Below, one piece after another: positions 27,997-38,425 of a stretch of DNA of 64,000 bases. The stretch is from Agrobacterium sp. AGB01 (GTDB lineage: Bacteria > Pseudomonadota > Alphaproteobacteria > Rhizobiales > Rhizobiaceae). Both the position numbers and the translations under genes were made by a program. Numbering within the stretch: position 1 is the stretch's first letter; the number at the start of each line of letters is the position of its first letter. The stretch spans positions 930,001 to 994,000 of the forward strand of contig NZ_JACVAB010000002.1 of the NCBI RefSeq assembly GCF_014851585.1. Reading direction: 5' to 3'. Below the pieces are notes generated by a model that was not told the origin of the DNA, did no database searches, and worked only from the letters and a program-made list of their open reading frames with translations.

Positions 27997-29583
27997 ATGA
28001 ACCTCTACAACGCCGAGCAGGATAGCAGTCGGCCCGCGAATGTCGAACAGCTTGACGCTTTACCTGTCAATTCCGCCAAAATTCGCCAGCCACTGTATGA
28101 AGCCCGCAAGAAGATCTTTCCGAAACGGGTTGAGGGGCAATTTCGCCGTTTCAAATGGATCGTGATGCTGATCACGCTCGGCATCTATTATCTGACGCCA
28201 TGGATCCGCTGGGACCGTGGTGCCTATGCACCGGATCAAGCTGTTCTGATCGATATTGCCAATCGCCGGTTCTACTTCTTCTTCATCGAGATATGGCCGC
28301 AGGAATTCTTTTATGTGGCTGGCCTGCTGGTCATGGCCGGATTCGGGCTGTTCCTCATCACGTCGGCAGTTGGGCGTGCATGGTGCGGTTACACCTGTCC
28401 CCAGACCGTCTGGGTCGACCTCTTTCTGGTGGTCGAGCGGGCGGTCGAAGGTGACAGAAATGCCCGCATGAAGCTGGATGCTGCGCCCTGGAGCTTTGAC
28501 AAGATCCGCAAGCGCCTGCTCAAACATTCGATCTGGCTTGTCATCGGTGTTGCGACCGGTGGTGCCTGGATTTTCTATTTTGCCGATGCGCCAACACTTG
28601 CGATGGAGTTCATGACGGGCCAAGCCGCCATGGTCGCCTATTCGACCGTCGCTACGCTGACTGCCACCACCTATATTTTCGGTGGCCTGATGCGCGAGCA
28701 GGTCTGCACCTACATGTGCCCGTGGCCACGTATTCAGGCTGCAATGCTCGACGAACATTCGCTTGTGGTGACCTATAATGACTGGCGCGGTGAACCACGC
28801 TCACGCCATTCGAAAAAGCTGATTGCCGCCGGGGAACCGGTGGGAGATTGTGTGGACTGCAATGCCTGTGTTGCCGTCTGTCCCATGGGCATCGATATCA
28901 GGGACGGGCAGCAGCTGGAATGCATTACCTGCGCATTGTGCATCGATGCCTGTGACAGCGTCATGGACAAGATTGGCAAGCCTCGCGGGCTGATCGCCTA
29001 TGCGACACTCAGCGAATATGAAGCCAATATGGAGCTGGCAACCGGCAACAGCACGCATCCGATCAAGCCATCGAATATTCGTGATCAGGATGGCAAGTTC
29101 GTGGATGCCATCAGGCACTTCAACTGGCGTATCATCTTCCGGCTGCGGACCCTTCTTTACATGGGCATCTGGTCGGCTGTCGGTCTGGCCATGCTGTTTG
29201 CGCTGGCGACCCGTGATCGTCTGTCGGTCAACGTGCTGCATGACAGAAACCCGCAATATGTGTTGGAATCGGATGGTTCGATCCGTAACGGCTACACGGT
29301 CCGTCTGTTGAACATGGTGCCGCAGCCACGCCAGATCACGCTGTCGATCGAAGGCGTGCCGGAAGCGGTCATGAAGATCAACGGTGTGCAGGATGCGCCA
29401 TCGCGCTCCTTTACCGTTATGGTCGAGCCGGACGAAGTCACGACGCTGAAAGTGTTTGTGACGCTGCCGGGCAAGGCGATCACTTCAACCTCAGAAGACT
29501 TCGATTTCATTGCGATTGACAATGAAATTCACGAAACTGCCCATTACAAGGCCGTCTTTATTGCTCCGGGAGCTAAAAAATGA
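27997..29583 (+). CDS. ccoG: cytochrome cbb3 oxidase accessory protein CcoG (ferredoxin-like)
   Basis: Iron-sulfur membrane protein needed for cbb3 assembly, thought to act in copper delivery or reduction. 528 residues with about five helices, the Cys motifs GRAWCGYTCPQTVW and EQVCTYMCPWPRIQ, a ferredoxin pair of 4Fe-4S motifs (CVDCNACVAVCPMGIDI and CITCALCIDACDSVMDKIG), and a C-terminal Ig-like periplasmic domain. ATG 27997 starts MNLYNAEQDS; the open frame upstream contains the promoter region. First gene of ccoGHIS. Confidence 0.95.
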   Translation: MNLYNAEQDSSRPANVEQLDALPVNSAKIRQPLYEARKKIFPKRVEGQFRRFKWIVMLITLGIYYLTPWIRWDRGAYAPDQAVLIDIANRRFYFFFIEIWPQEFFYVAGLLVMAGFGLFLITSAVGRAWCGYTCPQTVWVDLFLVVERAVEGDRNARMKLDAAPWSFDKIRKRLLKHSIWLVIGVATGGAWIFYFADAPTLAMEFMTGQAAMVAYSTVATLTATTYIFGGLMREQVCTYMCPWPRIQAAMLDEHSLVVTYNDWRGEPRSRHSKKLIAAGEPVGDCVDCNACVAVCPMGIDIRDGQQLECITCALCIDACDSVMDKIGKPRGLIAYATLSEYEANMELATGNSTHPIKPSNIRDQDGKFVDAIRHFNWRIIFRLRTLLYMGIWSAVGLAMLFALATRDRLSVNVLHDRNPQYVLESDGSIRNGYTVRLLNMVPQPRQITLSIEGVPEAVMKINGVQDAPSRSFTVMVEPDEVTTLKVFVTLPGKAITSTSEDFDFIAIDNEIHETAHYKAVFIAPGAKK

Positions 29584-30080
29584 GTGCTGAACAACAAAAA
29601 CAACAGGGTTTCGTTTTTACCGGCTGGCATATGCTTGCAATCATGGTTCTGTTTTTCGGAACTATCATCTCGGTCAACGTCACCATGGCCTGGAATGCGG
29701 TGACCAGCTGGAGCGGTCTTGTCGTGCCCAATACCTATGTGGCAAGCCAGCAGTTCAACGGCAAGGCGGCGGCTGCCAAGGCGCGTGCTGCCTCCGGTAT
29801 CATCGGCAAGCTTGAGGTCAAGAACGATATTGCCCGCTACGAGATTTCGCATCCTGAACGCGGTGCCATCGATACCGACAGCGTGACCTTGCATTTCCGC
29901 CGTCCGGTCGGTGAAAAACAGAATTTCGACATGGAACTGCAAAAGGCGGAAACCGGTGTATTCTCTGGCCAGCATGACATTCCCGGCGGTCACTGGATCG
30001 TTGAGGCGATTGCCATGAAAGACGGCAAGGTCATCGTGCATGAGGGTGAACGCATTGCTGTAGCGGGAGACGTGCAATGA
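29580..30080 (+). CDS. ccoH: cbb3 oxidase assembly protein CcoH (FixH)
   Basis: 166 residues: one N-terminal membrane helix (WHMLAIMVLFFGTIISVNVT, MAWNAVTSWSGLVVPNTYVA) and a periplasmic beta-rich domain of the FixH family. Assists cbb3 oxidase maturation. Its start overlaps the ccoG stop in ATGA, so the two are translationally coupled. Confidence 0.93.
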   Translation: MSAEQQKQQGFVFTGWHMLAIMVLFFGTIISVNVTMAWNAVTSWSGLVVPNTYVASQQFNGKAAAAKARAASGIIGKLEVKNDIARYEISHPERGAIDTDSVTLHFRRPVGEKQNFDMELQKAETGVFSGQHDIPGGHWIVEAIAMKDGKVIVHEGERIAVAGDVQ

Positions 30081-32398
30081 GCTGCTGTGCACCGGGTACA
30101 GAAAGCGCGCTGGAGCAGGCCGGTTTCAACCGAACCCTGCCTTCATCGGAAGAGTTGTTCCTGGCAAGCCGGGACCTGGGGCAGGGGCTGCGCCAGACCG
30201 ATCTCGGCGTTCCCGGTGTTTATTGTGGTGCCTGCATCACGACCGTCGAAGGCGCTTTGAAAAAGTTGGCCGAGGTTGAAAAGGCACGCGTCAACCTGTC
30301 TTCAAAGCGTGTTTCCATCGTCTGGAAGGAAGAAATTGACGGCGTGAAGACCGATCCGGTCATTCTAGCGCAGGCGGTGGCCTCGACCGGATATGAAACG
30401 CATCTGTTCACATCGCTGCAAGACAGTTCTGATGAGCTGCGCAACCAGTTGATCCGCGCGGTTGGCCTTTGCGGTTTTGCAGCCGTCAACATCATGCTGT
30501 TGTCGATTTCTGTCTGGTCGGGTGCCGATGCCTCGACCCGCGACATGTTCCACTGGATTTCGGGGCTGATTGCGGCCCCGGCGCTGATTTATGGCGGCCG
30601 TTTTTTCTACCAGTCGGCCTATAATGCCTTGAAGCATGGCCGCACCAATATGGACGTGCCGATTGCACTGGCCATCACGCTTTCCTATTCGGTGTCGGTC
30701 TGGGAGACCATTCACAGCGGCGCACACGCCTGGTTTGACGCTACCGTATCGCTGCTGTTCTTCCTGCTGATTGGCCGCACGCTGGACCACGTCATGCGCG
30801 ACCGGGCGCGCTCGGCCGTTGCCGGGCTTGCACGCCTGTCACCGCGTGGTGCCACGGTGCTGATGCAGGATGGTTCGCGTGAATATCTTCCAGTGACGGA
30901 TATCGTGCCGGGCCATTACATTGCCATTGCTGCCGGCGACCGCGTGCCGGTTGATGGCCGTATCCTCAGCGGTACCAGCGATCTCGATGTGTCTATCGTC
31001 AATGGCGAAAGCGCGCCTTTGACAGTCCGTCAGGGTGACGCGGTGCAGGCCGGTACGCTTAATCTGACCGGTGCACTGGTAATCGAGGCAACCGCGCTGG
31101 CACGGGATTCGTTCCTGTCGGAAATCATCGGCCTGATGGAGGCTGCCGAAGGTGGTCGGGCGCGTTATCGCCGTCTGGCTGACCGGGCTGCCCAATATTA
31201 TTCGCCGGTCGTGCATTTGCTGGCGCTGACGGCCTTTTTTGGTTGGGGCGTGTTCGGCGGCGACTGGAAACAGGCCATGCTGATTGCCATTGCCGTTCTG
31301 ATCATCACATGCCCTTGTGCGCTTGGTCTTGCGGTGCCGGTCGTGCAGGTGGTTGCGGCTGGTCGGCTGTTCAAACATGGCATCATGGTCAAGGATGGTT
31401 CGGCGATGGAGCGCCTTGCCGAAGCAGATATGGTTTTGTTCGACAAGACCGGTACGCTGACACTTGGTCGGCCACAGTTGGTCAATGCCAGTGAGATTAC
31501 ACCTTCGCTGATGAAGACCGCCGCCGGCATTGCCGTCAATTCGCGGCACCCGCTGTCGCAGGCTTTGGCCCGCTCGGTGGATGGCCCGTTGCCGGTGTTT
31601 GCCGGTGGTCGTGAAATTCCCGGTGCCGGTGTTGAGGTGGAAACCGCTGATGGTCTCTATCGTCTCGGCAGCAGACGTTTTGCGCTGCCTGACACGACAG
31701 GTGATTCGAACAGTGACTTTGCATCGTCTGAAGTGGTGCTGTCGCTCGATGGCCGTGAACTGGCGCAGTTCCGCTTTGAGGATACCGTTCGTCCTGGCGC
31801 GGCGGAAGCCGTTTCGAGACTGCTTGGCGATCACATGCAAAGCGAAATTGTCTCAGGCGATCGTCCGGCAGCGGTTGAAACACTGGCGCGGCGGATCGGA
31901 ATCACGCAGTGGAATGCTGGACTTGCTCCAGCCGAGAAAGCCGCCCGCTGCACCGAGCTTGCCGAACAGGGCCGGAAGGTGCTGATGGTGGGCGATGGCA
32001 TCAACGATGCCCCGGCACTTGCCGCAGCCCATGTGTCGATTGCGCCGGCAACGGCGGCGGATATTGGCCGACAGGCCGCAGATTTCGTGTTTATGCAGGA
32101 CAATCTGAGTGCGGTGCCGTTTGCGGTCGAGGCATCGCGCAAGGCCGGACGGCTGATCCGCGAGAACTTTGCACTGGCCATCGGCTACAACATCATTGCG
32201 GTACCAATTGCGCTTGCCGGTTACGCCACGCCGATGATTGCCGCCATTGCCATGTCGACCTCATCTATTATCGTGGTAGCCAACGCATTACGTCTTAACA
32301 GCCTTGCAAATACTGCACAGGCCGATATTGCCAGCAGCAATCGCAATATCAAAACGGACGATGCTAATGGCGCGGAAAAAGGAGCGCGTTTCGCATGA
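30077..32398 (+). CDS. ccoI: copper-translocating P1B-type ATPase of the cbb3 assembly cluster
   Basis: Moves copper out of the cytoplasm for insertion into CcoN. 773 residues: N-terminal heavy-metal-associated domain with CGAC at 50-53, two extra Cys at the N-terminus (SCCAP), membrane helices, CPC metal site near residue 411 (ITCPCALGLAVP), phosphorylation motif DKTGTLT near 455 and hinge GDGINDAPALAAAHVS near 639. Overlaps ccoH and ccoS by ATGA at each end. Confidence 0.96.
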   Translation: MSCCAPGTESALEQAGFNRTLPSSEELFLASRDLGQGLRQTDLGVPGVYCGACITTVEGALKKLAEVEKARVNLSSKRVSIVWKEEIDGVKTDPVILAQAVASTGYETHLFTSLQDSSDELRNQLIRAVGLCGFAAVNIMLLSISVWSGADASTRDMFHWISGLIAAPALIYGGRFFYQSAYNALKHGRTNMDVPIALAITLSYSVSVWETIHSGAHAWFDATVSLLFFLLIGRTLDHVMRDRARSAVAGLARLSPRGATVLMQDGSREYLPVTDIVPGHYIAIAAGDRVPVDGRILSGTSDLDVSIVNGESAPLTVRQGDAVQAGTLNLTGALVIEATALARDSFLSEIIGLMEAAEGGRARYRRLADRAAQYYSPVVHLLALTAFFGWGVFGGDWKQAMLIAIAVLIITCPCALGLAVPVVQVVAAGRLFKHGIMVKDGSAMERLAEADMVLFDKTGTLTLGRPQLVNASEITPSLMKTAAGIAVNSRHPLSQALARSVDGPLPVFAGGREIPGAGVEVETADGLYRLGSRRFALPDTTGDSNSDFASSEVVLSLDGRELAQFRFEDTVRPGAAEAVSRLLGDHMQSEIVSGDRPAAVETLARRIGITQWNAGLAPAEKAARCTELAEQGRKVLMVGDGINDAPALAAAHVSIAPATAADIGRQAADFVFMQDNLSAVPFAVEASRKAGRLIRENFALAIGYNIIAVPIALAGYATPMIAAIAMSTSSIIVVANALRLNSLANTAQADIASSNRNIKTDDANGAEKGARFA

Positions 32399-32550
32399 AC
32401 ATGCTTTCGTTTCTTATTCCAGTTGCCTTGTTTCTCGGCGGTTTGGGACTTTTCGCGTTTCTCTGGTCGCTGAAAAGCGGCCAGTATGAAGACATGGATG
32501 GGGCCGGTTGGCGGGCGCTGGATGACGGAGACGACCACCCGGCGAAGTAA
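32395..32550 (+). CDS. ccoS: cbb3 oxidase maturation protein CcoS
   Basis: 51 residues with one helix (LSFLIPVALFLGGLGLFAFL) followed by the family motif WSLKSGQYEDMDGAGWRAL. Required for cofactor insertion into the cbb3 oxidase. Starts at an ATGA overlap with ccoI. Confidence 0.94.
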   Translation: MNMLSFLIPVALFLGGLGLFAFLWSLKSGQYEDMDGAGWRALDDGDDHPAK

Positions 32551-32685
32551 AATTTGCCTGCCTTATTTGAACGCAAAGATGATTTTCGTCATCAAAATAT
32601 AATCGTTTCGTTCATGTCCAGCCTTGCCGTTTTCCATTTACAGTGCCACAACATGCGCCATTGAACGAAAGATGGAGGCACATCC

Positions 32686-34116
32686 GTGGAACAGGCAGAA
32701 ATCGGTTTGATCGGTCTCGGTGTCATGGGCTCTAACCTTGCCCTGAACATTGCAGAAAAGGGCAACAAGATTGCCGTATTCAACCGCACCCCGGAGGCAA
32801 CACGAAAATTTTACGCTGAAGCCGGCGAATTGCAGGGCCAGATCATTCCTTGCGAAACAATCGAGGAATTCGTCGCTGCTATTCGTCCGCCGCGTCCGAT
32901 CATCATCATGATCAAGGCCGGTGACCCGGTCGATCAGCAGATGGAAATCCTGAAGCCGCATCTGGCCAATGGCGACATCATGATCGATGCCGGTAACGCC
33001 AATTTCCGTGATACGATTCGCCGCTTCGACACCCTGAAAGACACTGACCTGACCTTTATCGGCATGGGCGTGTCCGGTGGTGAAGAAGGCGCACGTCATG
33101 GTCCTTCGATCATGGTTGGCGGCACGGAAGACAGCTGGAAGCGCGTTGAGAAGGTTCTGACCTCGATCTCCGCCAAGTACAATGATGATCCGTGCGTTGC
33201 ATGGCTCGGCAATGATGGCGCAGGCCACTTCGTCAAGACCATCCACAATGGCATTGAATATGCCGACATGCAGATGATTGCCGAAATCTACGGCATCCTG
33301 CGCGATGGCCTCAAGATGAGTGCAGCTGAAATCGCTGACGTGTTCGCGACCTGGAACAAGGGCCGCCTGAACTCCTACCTCATCGAAATCACTGAAAAAG
33401 TGCTGCGCGCAGCAGACCCGATCACCGGCACGCCGATGGTAGACCTTATCCTCGATAAGGCTGGCCAGAAGGGTACTGGCAAGTGGTCGGTTATCGAAGC
33501 GCAGAACATGGGTGTTGCTGCCACGGCTATCGAAGCTGCTGTTGCTGCGCGTATCCTGTCGTCGCAGAAGGACGAGCGCGTTGCAGCCGAGAAGATTTTC
33601 GGCCTGCCGGACGTTCTGCCAGCACCTGCTGACAAAAAGGCGTTCATCGCTGATCTGGAAAGCGCGCTTCTGGCCGCCAAGATCGGTGCTTACGCGCAGG
33701 GCTTTGCCATCATGTCTGCGGCGTCCAAGGAGTTCAACTGGAACCTGCCAATGCCAACCATCGCCCGTATTTGGCGCGCAGGTTGCATCATTCGTTCACA
33801 GTTCCTCGATGAAATCACATCGGCCTTCACCAAGGATCCTGATGTTGCAAACCTCATCGTGACACCTGCCTTCGCGCAGATGGTCAAGGACACCGACAAG
33901 TCGCTGCGTTCGGTTGTATCCTATGCAACGCTGTCTGGTCTGCCGGTTCCGGCACTGGCATCGGCGCTTGGTTACTTCGACGCTTACCGTCGTGGCCGCG
34001 GCAGCGCAAACCTCATCCAGGCACAGCGCGACTTCTTCGGCGCACATGGCTTTGAGCGCACCGACGGCGTGGATAAGCCCCATGGCCCATGGGGCAGCGG
34101 TGCTGACATATTCTAA
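32686..34116 (+). CDS. gnd: 6-phosphogluconate dehydrogenase, decarboxylating
   Basis: Oxidises 6-phosphogluconate to ribulose 5-phosphate and CO2 with NADP in the pentose phosphate pathway. 476 residues, long-form enzyme: Rossmann motif GLIGLGVMGSNLALNIAEKG, catalytic region DAGNANFRDTIRR and GMGVSGGEEGARHGPSIM, and VKTIHNGIEYADMQMIAE. GTG start with GGAGG upstream. Own terminator. Confidence 0.97.
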   Translation: MEQAEIGLIGLGVMGSNLALNIAEKGNKIAVFNRTPEATRKFYAEAGELQGQIIPCETIEEFVAAIRPPRPIIIMIKAGDPVDQQMEILKPHLANGDIMIDAGNANFRDTIRRFDTLKDTDLTFIGMGVSGGEEGARHGPSIMVGGTEDSWKRVEKVLTSISAKYNDDPCVAWLGNDGAGHFVKTIHNGIEYADMQMIAEIYGILRDGLKMSAAEIADVFATWNKGRLNSYLIEITEKVLRAADPITGTPMVDLILDKAGQKGTGKWSVIEAQNMGVAATAIEAAVAARILSSQKDERVAAEKIFGLPDVLPAPADKKAFIADLESALLAAKIGAYAQGFAIMSAASKEFNWNLPMPTIARIWRAGCIIRSQFLDEITSAFTKDPDVANLIVTPAFAQMVKDTDKSLRSVVSYATLSGLPVPALASALGYFDAYRRGRGSANLIQAQRDFFGAHGFERTDGVDKPHGPWGSGADIF

Positions 34117-34184
34117 TATGATTTCTCCTGGGTGCGATTATCGCTTCCAGGAGAACGACCTGTTGGAAAATCGAGCTTAGATAG

Positions 34185-34213
34185 AAAAATGGCCCGCTTG
34201 TCGGGCCATTTTT
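34185..34213. terminator. bidirectional terminator after gnd
   Basis: Stem AAAAATGGCCCG / CGGGCCATTTTT, between gnd (+) and the LacI regulator gene (-). Confidence 0.9.
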
Positions 34214-34247
34214 ATTGCGATTTTGAAGATGTTGAACTGTCGCGGTT

Positions 34248-35294
34248 TCAGTCTGGGAAAGCGCGCGACCAAACCGGTTTGCTGAGACTTTGCAGCTGGG
34301 CCGGTGGATTGCCGGCAATGCTGGCCAGAACCGCTTTGGCAAGCTCGCGGCCCGCCTCACGCACATCTTCATTGATGGTGTAGATTTCCGGACGTATCCA
34401 GTTCAGGAACTCGGCGGATTGTTTTGAAATCATGTCGAAGTCGACACCGAGCTTTTTGCCGGCTGCTTCAAAACCCGCAATCAGCGCGATGGTGGAGCTG
34501 CCGCTGATCGAGATGAAACCATCCGGCGGGGTGGCTGAGCGCATTAGCTGTTCGCCGTGGTTGCGGGTTTCCTCAAGATTGGTTTCGATGGTCACGTGAT
34601 CCATCGGCACTTCGCTGATGCCGAAGTCCTTGATTGCTCGCTCAAATCCGCCCCGCGCATGATCGTGGAACGACAGTTTTTTTGGTGGCAACAGGATGGA
34701 GATGCGTTTGCGACCCTTTTCGACCAGCTTCTTGACGGCTTCGTAAGCGAAAGCCTCGTTGTCGAAGTCGTGGTAGGGGTGAACGATATTCATGTCCGTT
34801 CTGCCGTGGGTGGAAAAGGGCATCTTGCGGTCTGTCAGCAAGCGCACGCGCTCATCCTTCGGCTCGATACGCGAAATGATCACGCCATCGGCAGAGCCGG
34901 TGTCAAGAATGTAACGGATCGGTCCCATCGGGTCCTTGCTGTGGGAATGCGGCATGACCACCAGATGATATTGTGTTCCCGCCAGCACTTCAGAAATGCC
35001 GAACACCATCTGGCTGGTGAAACCCATCAGCTCTTCTTCGATGCTGAGCACCAGAGCGATTACGTTGGTTTTGCCGGTTCTGAGGCGAACGCCGGCACGG
35101 TTTGGCTGGTAGCCGATCTGATCGGCAATAAGACGAACACGTTCCTTGGTATCGGCGCCAATATCCGGCGCGTCTTTCAGCGCTCGCGACACGGTGGTTA
35201 TACCGAGGCCGGTCATCTGGGCGATGGTTTTGAGAGTGGGTCTCTCATTTGGCGCCAGTGTGATAGCTGCCGGTGGTGTCACGCTGTCGTTCAT
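34248..35294 (-). CDS. LacI family transcriptional regulator
   Basis: 348 residues: helix-turn-helix ([20 protein letters not shown], residues ~20-39) with the hinge helix [20 protein letters not shown], then a periplasmic-binding-protein-like sugar domain ([20 protein letters not shown]). Divergent from a beta-mannosidase gene, so it probably represses that gene in response to a mannoside or related sugar. Candidate operators lie in the shared intergenic region. Confidence 0.92.
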   Translation of the reverse strand: MNDSVTPPAAITLAPNERPTLKTIAQMTGLGITTVSRALKDAPDIGADTKERVRLIADQIGYQPNRAGVRLRTGKTNVIALVLSIEEELMGFTSQMVFGISEVLAGTQYHLVVMPHSHSKDPMGPIRYILDTGSADGVIISRIEPKDERVRLLTDRKMPFSTHGRTDMNIVHPYHDFDNEAFAYEAVKKLVEKGRKRISILLPPKKLSFHDHARGGFERAIKDFGISEVPMDHVTIETNLEETRNHGEQLMRSATPPDGFISISGSSTIALIAGFEAAGKKLGVDFDMISKQSAEFLNWIRPEIYTINEDVREAGRELAKAVLASIAGNPPAQLQSLSKPVWSRAFPD

Positions 35295-35553
35295 TTGGAA
35301 TCAGTGGCCGTAGAGGTATTGAATGAGAGTGAAGCCATGAAGCCGGTTCCAGTAGAGAACGCGGAGCAAGGCGCGACGTATTTCCATGCCTGTTATCACG
35401 CACTGCCAAGCCTCATTTCAGACGTATGGCATTCGGGCAAACCGAAAATCATCCGATTTTCCGGTTCGCGACGCTAAGTAAAACAGGTTTGTTTGTTCCC
35501 GAAAAATTCGGCTTTGCCGAAGCCGCCCATATTTCGCAGGGCCAGTTGCAAAT

Positions 35554-35592
35554 ACTGTATAATATTTTTTTTAATTTGAAAATATATACAGT
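35554..35592. promoter_or_regulatory. AT-rich dyad, candidate operator/promoter
   Basis: ACTGTAT ... ATACAGT arms extend inward through ATATTTT / AAAATAT (one indel) around a ~10-base spacer. The left arm contains a consensus TATAAT (35558-35563) without a matching -35. Could be a regulator site between lacI-type gene and the mannosidase gene. Confidence 0.4.
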
Positions 35593-35697
35593 CGCCTAAC
35601 CGATATGATCGTCCGCCGTTGCTGTTGATTTGCAACACATATTCGCTCGTGGACGCGGTCGTTGGCGGAACCCGTCCTTGCTGTTTGCATTTTTATC

Positions 35698-35709
35698 TGT
35701 AACGTTTCC
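35698..35709. promoter_or_regulatory. candidate LacI-family operator
   Basis: TGTAACGTTTCC resembles the LacI/GalR core TGAAACGTTTCA with a central CG (10 of 12). It lies 113 bp before the beta-mannosidase start and beside a LacI-family gene. Confidence 0.45.
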
Positions 35710-35821
35710 GCCCGGTTGGCCAACGATGAGGAGGACGTCGTAGGATGGCTTTGATGTCCATATCTGTTGTTAGTCACCTGGCACCGGGCCATCCGTTGAT
35801 GATTCTAGTACAGGACTTCCC

Positions 35822-38272
35822 ATGACTTCGCACCAATCCGCAAACATGATCGATCTTTCCGGCGAGTGGTCTCTGACCTCCGCTGATGGCGCCCACAAGA
35901 CGATCATGAGCTTGCCGGGAGACGTCCATTCTGCACTGCTTGCTGCCGATCTCATTCCGGACCCGTATCGTGGCCGCAACGAAAATGACGTGCAATGGGT
36001 GGCGCAGCAGGACTGGATTTTGGAGCGTCGTTTTACCATCAATGAGGTGGATGCATCCTGGTATCTGGATATCGATAATCTCGATACGGTGGCCGTGGTG
36101 TTTTTGAATGATGCGCCGGTGCTGAGTGCCGACAATTGTTTCCGCCGGTATCGGCCGGATGTCTCAAAGGCACTGCAGCAGGGCGAAAATGTCATTCGCA
36201 TTCATTTCCATTCCAGCATCCGGGCAGGTGAGGAACGGCAGGCAAAACAGCCGTTTTACGTGCCGTATCACACTGGCAATTCGCCGATTGCCAACGGCAA
36301 CATGCTGCGCAAACCGCAATCGCATTTCGGCTGGGACTGGAACCTGGCCATTGCGCCTTTGGGCTGCTACGGCACGATTGCGCTGAAAAAGCTGGACACC
36401 GCACGGGTCGAACATGTCGTGACACACCAGTTGCATGTCGACAGCGGCGTTGAGGTACATGTGGCAGTAACATTGTTTGCGGCAGAACCGGTCATCGTGC
36501 CGCTGCATCTGTCACTGGGTGATGACAGGTTGCGTCTGGATATTGGCGTTTCAGCCGGCGAGACCGTGGTGCGGCATGTGTTCCATGTCGAGAATCCCAA
36601 GCTGTGGTGGCCAGCGGGCAGTGGCGAACAGGCTCTTTACGAGTTGAAGGTTGAACTGCCCGACGAGACTATTGTCAGGCAAATTGGTTTGCGCACAGTG
36701 GAATTGCTGACCGACAAGGATGAGGCGGGCAGCCGGTTTGCCTTCCGCATCAATGGCCGCGAGATTTTCTGCCGTGGTGCCAACTGGATACCGGCCGACG
36801 CGCTGTTTTCGCTGACATCGCAGGACAAGACAGAGGATTTGTTGTGCTCGGCCGTTGAGGCCAACATGAATATGATCCGTGTCTGGGGCGGCGGATTTTA
36901 CGAGGCGGACTGGTTCTATGATCTGTGTGATCGGCTTGGACTTATGGTGTGGCAGGACTTCATGTTCTCCTGCAACCTTTACCCATGCACAGACGATTTT
37001 CTCGAAAATGTCGACAAGGAAGTCGATTATCAGGTGCGCCGCCTGTCATCCCATCCCTCCATTGTTCTGTGGTGTGGAGACAATGAACTGGTCGGTGCGC
37101 TGACCTGGTTCAAGGAGCCGCTGGAAAACCGTGACCGTTATCTGGTTGCCTATGACCGGCTGAACCGCACCATCGAGACCGCCTTGAAGAAAGCTGCGCC
37201 GGAGGCAATCTGGTGGCCATCCAGCCCGGCATCCGGCTATCTCGATTATGGCGATGCATGGCATGCCGATGGTTCCGGCGACATGCATTACTGGTCGGTA
37301 TGGCACGAGAACAAATCCTTCGACAATTACCGGTCGATCCGTCCGCGCTTCTGCTCGGAATTCGGTTTCCAGTCCTATACGTCGATGAATGTCATCCGCA
37401 GTTACGCCGATGACAAGGACATGAATATCTCGTCGCCTGTCATTGAGCATCACCAGAAGAATGTCGGTGGCAATGAACGGATTGCCGGCACCATGTTCCG
37501 CTACTTCCGTTTCCCTGGGAGTTTCGATAACTTTGTTTATCTCAGCCAGGTGCAGCAGGCGCTTGCCATCAAGACCGCCGTTGAATTCTGGCGTTCGCTG
37601 AAACCTCACTGCATGGGGACATTGTACTGGCAACTGAATGACACATGGCCGGTGGCCTCATGGTCGAGCCTTGATTATGGTGGCAGCTGGAAGGCACTGC
37701 ACTATCTGGCCCGACGGTTTTTCCAGCCTGTATCGGTGGCTGCCATTCCCGGAGATGATGGCCAGACACTTGCGTTCTCGATGGTCAATGACACCGCGGA
37801 GAATGTCGCTATCGACATGAATGTCTATGTCATGGGGCTGGATGGCGAACGCATTCCACTGCGCTCTGCCAATGGTGAATGCGGCACCGATGCTGCCGCG
37901 ACACTGCTTGAGGTGAAACTGTCCGATATTCCGGCCGATGCTATTCTGGTCTGGGACTTCATTGCCTCCAACGGCATGACGGGCGAGGGACATCACGTGC
38001 CTGACACCTACAAGATGCTGGAGTTCAGACCGGCCGGGCTGGAAATTGAAACGGCGACACTGGCCAGTGGTCAGGTGGAAATCAGCGTGCGGGCCAGTGG
38101 TCTTGCGTTGTTCGTGATGCTGGAAAGCGATGTACCGGGCCGTTATTCTGACAATGTGTTTGATCTCTCAGCCGGCGAAGTGCGCAAGATCATCTTCACG
38201 CCAACCCGGAAAAGCGAGGATAATTCCACCCCGCAATTCCGCATTTATGATCTCCATTCCAGCTACGTGTGA
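35822..38272 (+). CDS. beta-mannosidase, glycoside hydrolase family 2
   Basis: Releases mannose from beta-mannosides such as N-glycan or mannan fragments. 816 residues with the GH2 order: N-terminal jelly-roll (MIDLSGEWSLTSADGAHKT, RIHFHSSIRAGEER), Ig-like domains, and a TIM barrel with acid/base Glu in LWCGDNELVGA and nucleophile Glu in RFCSEFGFQSYTS. No signal peptide, so cytoplasmic. The start could also be the Met nine codons in. A LacI regulator diverges from it and an aldo-keto reductase follows 153 bp downstream. Confidence 0.93.
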   Translation: MTSHQSANMIDLSGEWSLTSADGAHKTIMSLPGDVHSALLAADLIPDPYRGRNENDVQWVAQQDWILERRFTINEVDASWYLDIDNLDTVAVVFLNDAPVLSADNCFRRYRPDVSKALQQGENVIRIHFHSSIRAGEERQAKQPFYVPYHTGNSPIANGNMLRKPQSHFGWDWNLAIAPLGCYGTIALKKLDTARVEHVVTHQLHVDSGVEVHVAVTLFAAEPVIVPLHLSLGDDRLRLDIGVSAGETVVRHVFHVENPKLWWPAGSGEQALYELKVELPDETIVRQIGLRTVELLTDKDEAGSRFAFRINGREIFCRGANWIPADALFSLTSQDKTEDLLCSAVEANMNMIRVWGGGFYEADWFYDLCDRLGLMVWQDFMFSCNLYPCTDDFLENVDKEVDYQVRRLSSHPSIVLWCGDNELVGALTWFKEPLENRDRYLVAYDRLNRTIETALKKAAPEAIWWPSSPASGYLDYGDAWHADGSGDMHYWSVWHENKSFDNYRSIRPRFCSEFGFQSYTSMNVIRSYADDKDMNISSPVIEHHQKNVGGNERIAGTMFRYFRFPGSFDNFVYLSQVQQALAIKTAVEFWRSLKPHCMGTLYWQLNDTWPVASWSSLDYGGSWKALHYLARRFFQPVSVAAIPGDDGQTLAFSMVNDTAENVAIDMNVYVMGLDGERIPLRSANGECGTDAAATLLEVKLSDIPADAILVWDFIASNGMTGEGHHVPDTYKMLEFRPAGLEIETATLASGQVEISVRASGLALFVMLESDVPGRYSDNVFDLSAGEVRKIIFTPTRKSEDNSTPQFRIYDLHSSYV

Positions 38273-38425
38273 AAGCAATTTTTCGCCACAGGTTGAAATG
38301 AAAACGGCCTGTGACTAGTCTGCACTGGGTGAACCGGTGCCCGTTTGTATCGGTTCATTTTCATGACGCCCCCTACCATTTTCCGGACAGGGGGCGATTA
38401 CCGAACATTAGAGGAGGAGAGGCGC

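Larger units (their letters stand above)
35295..35821. other. 527-bp divergent intergenic region with operator-like dyads
   Basis: No convincing gene. It holds an 11-bp hairpin (AACCGAAAATC / GATTTTCCGGTT, 35443-35467), a perfect 6-bp hairpin TTCGGC-TTT-GCCGAA near 35507, an AT-rich long dyad at 35554-35592 and a LacI-type half-palindrome at 35698-35709. A 73-codon minus-strand frame here has no ribosome site or family likeness. Confidence 0.55.

Noticed and set aside
35571..35792. 73-codon minus-strand frame between the LacI gene and the mannosidase gene
   Set aside because: Lies in the regulatory region, has no ribosome site and no family likeness.
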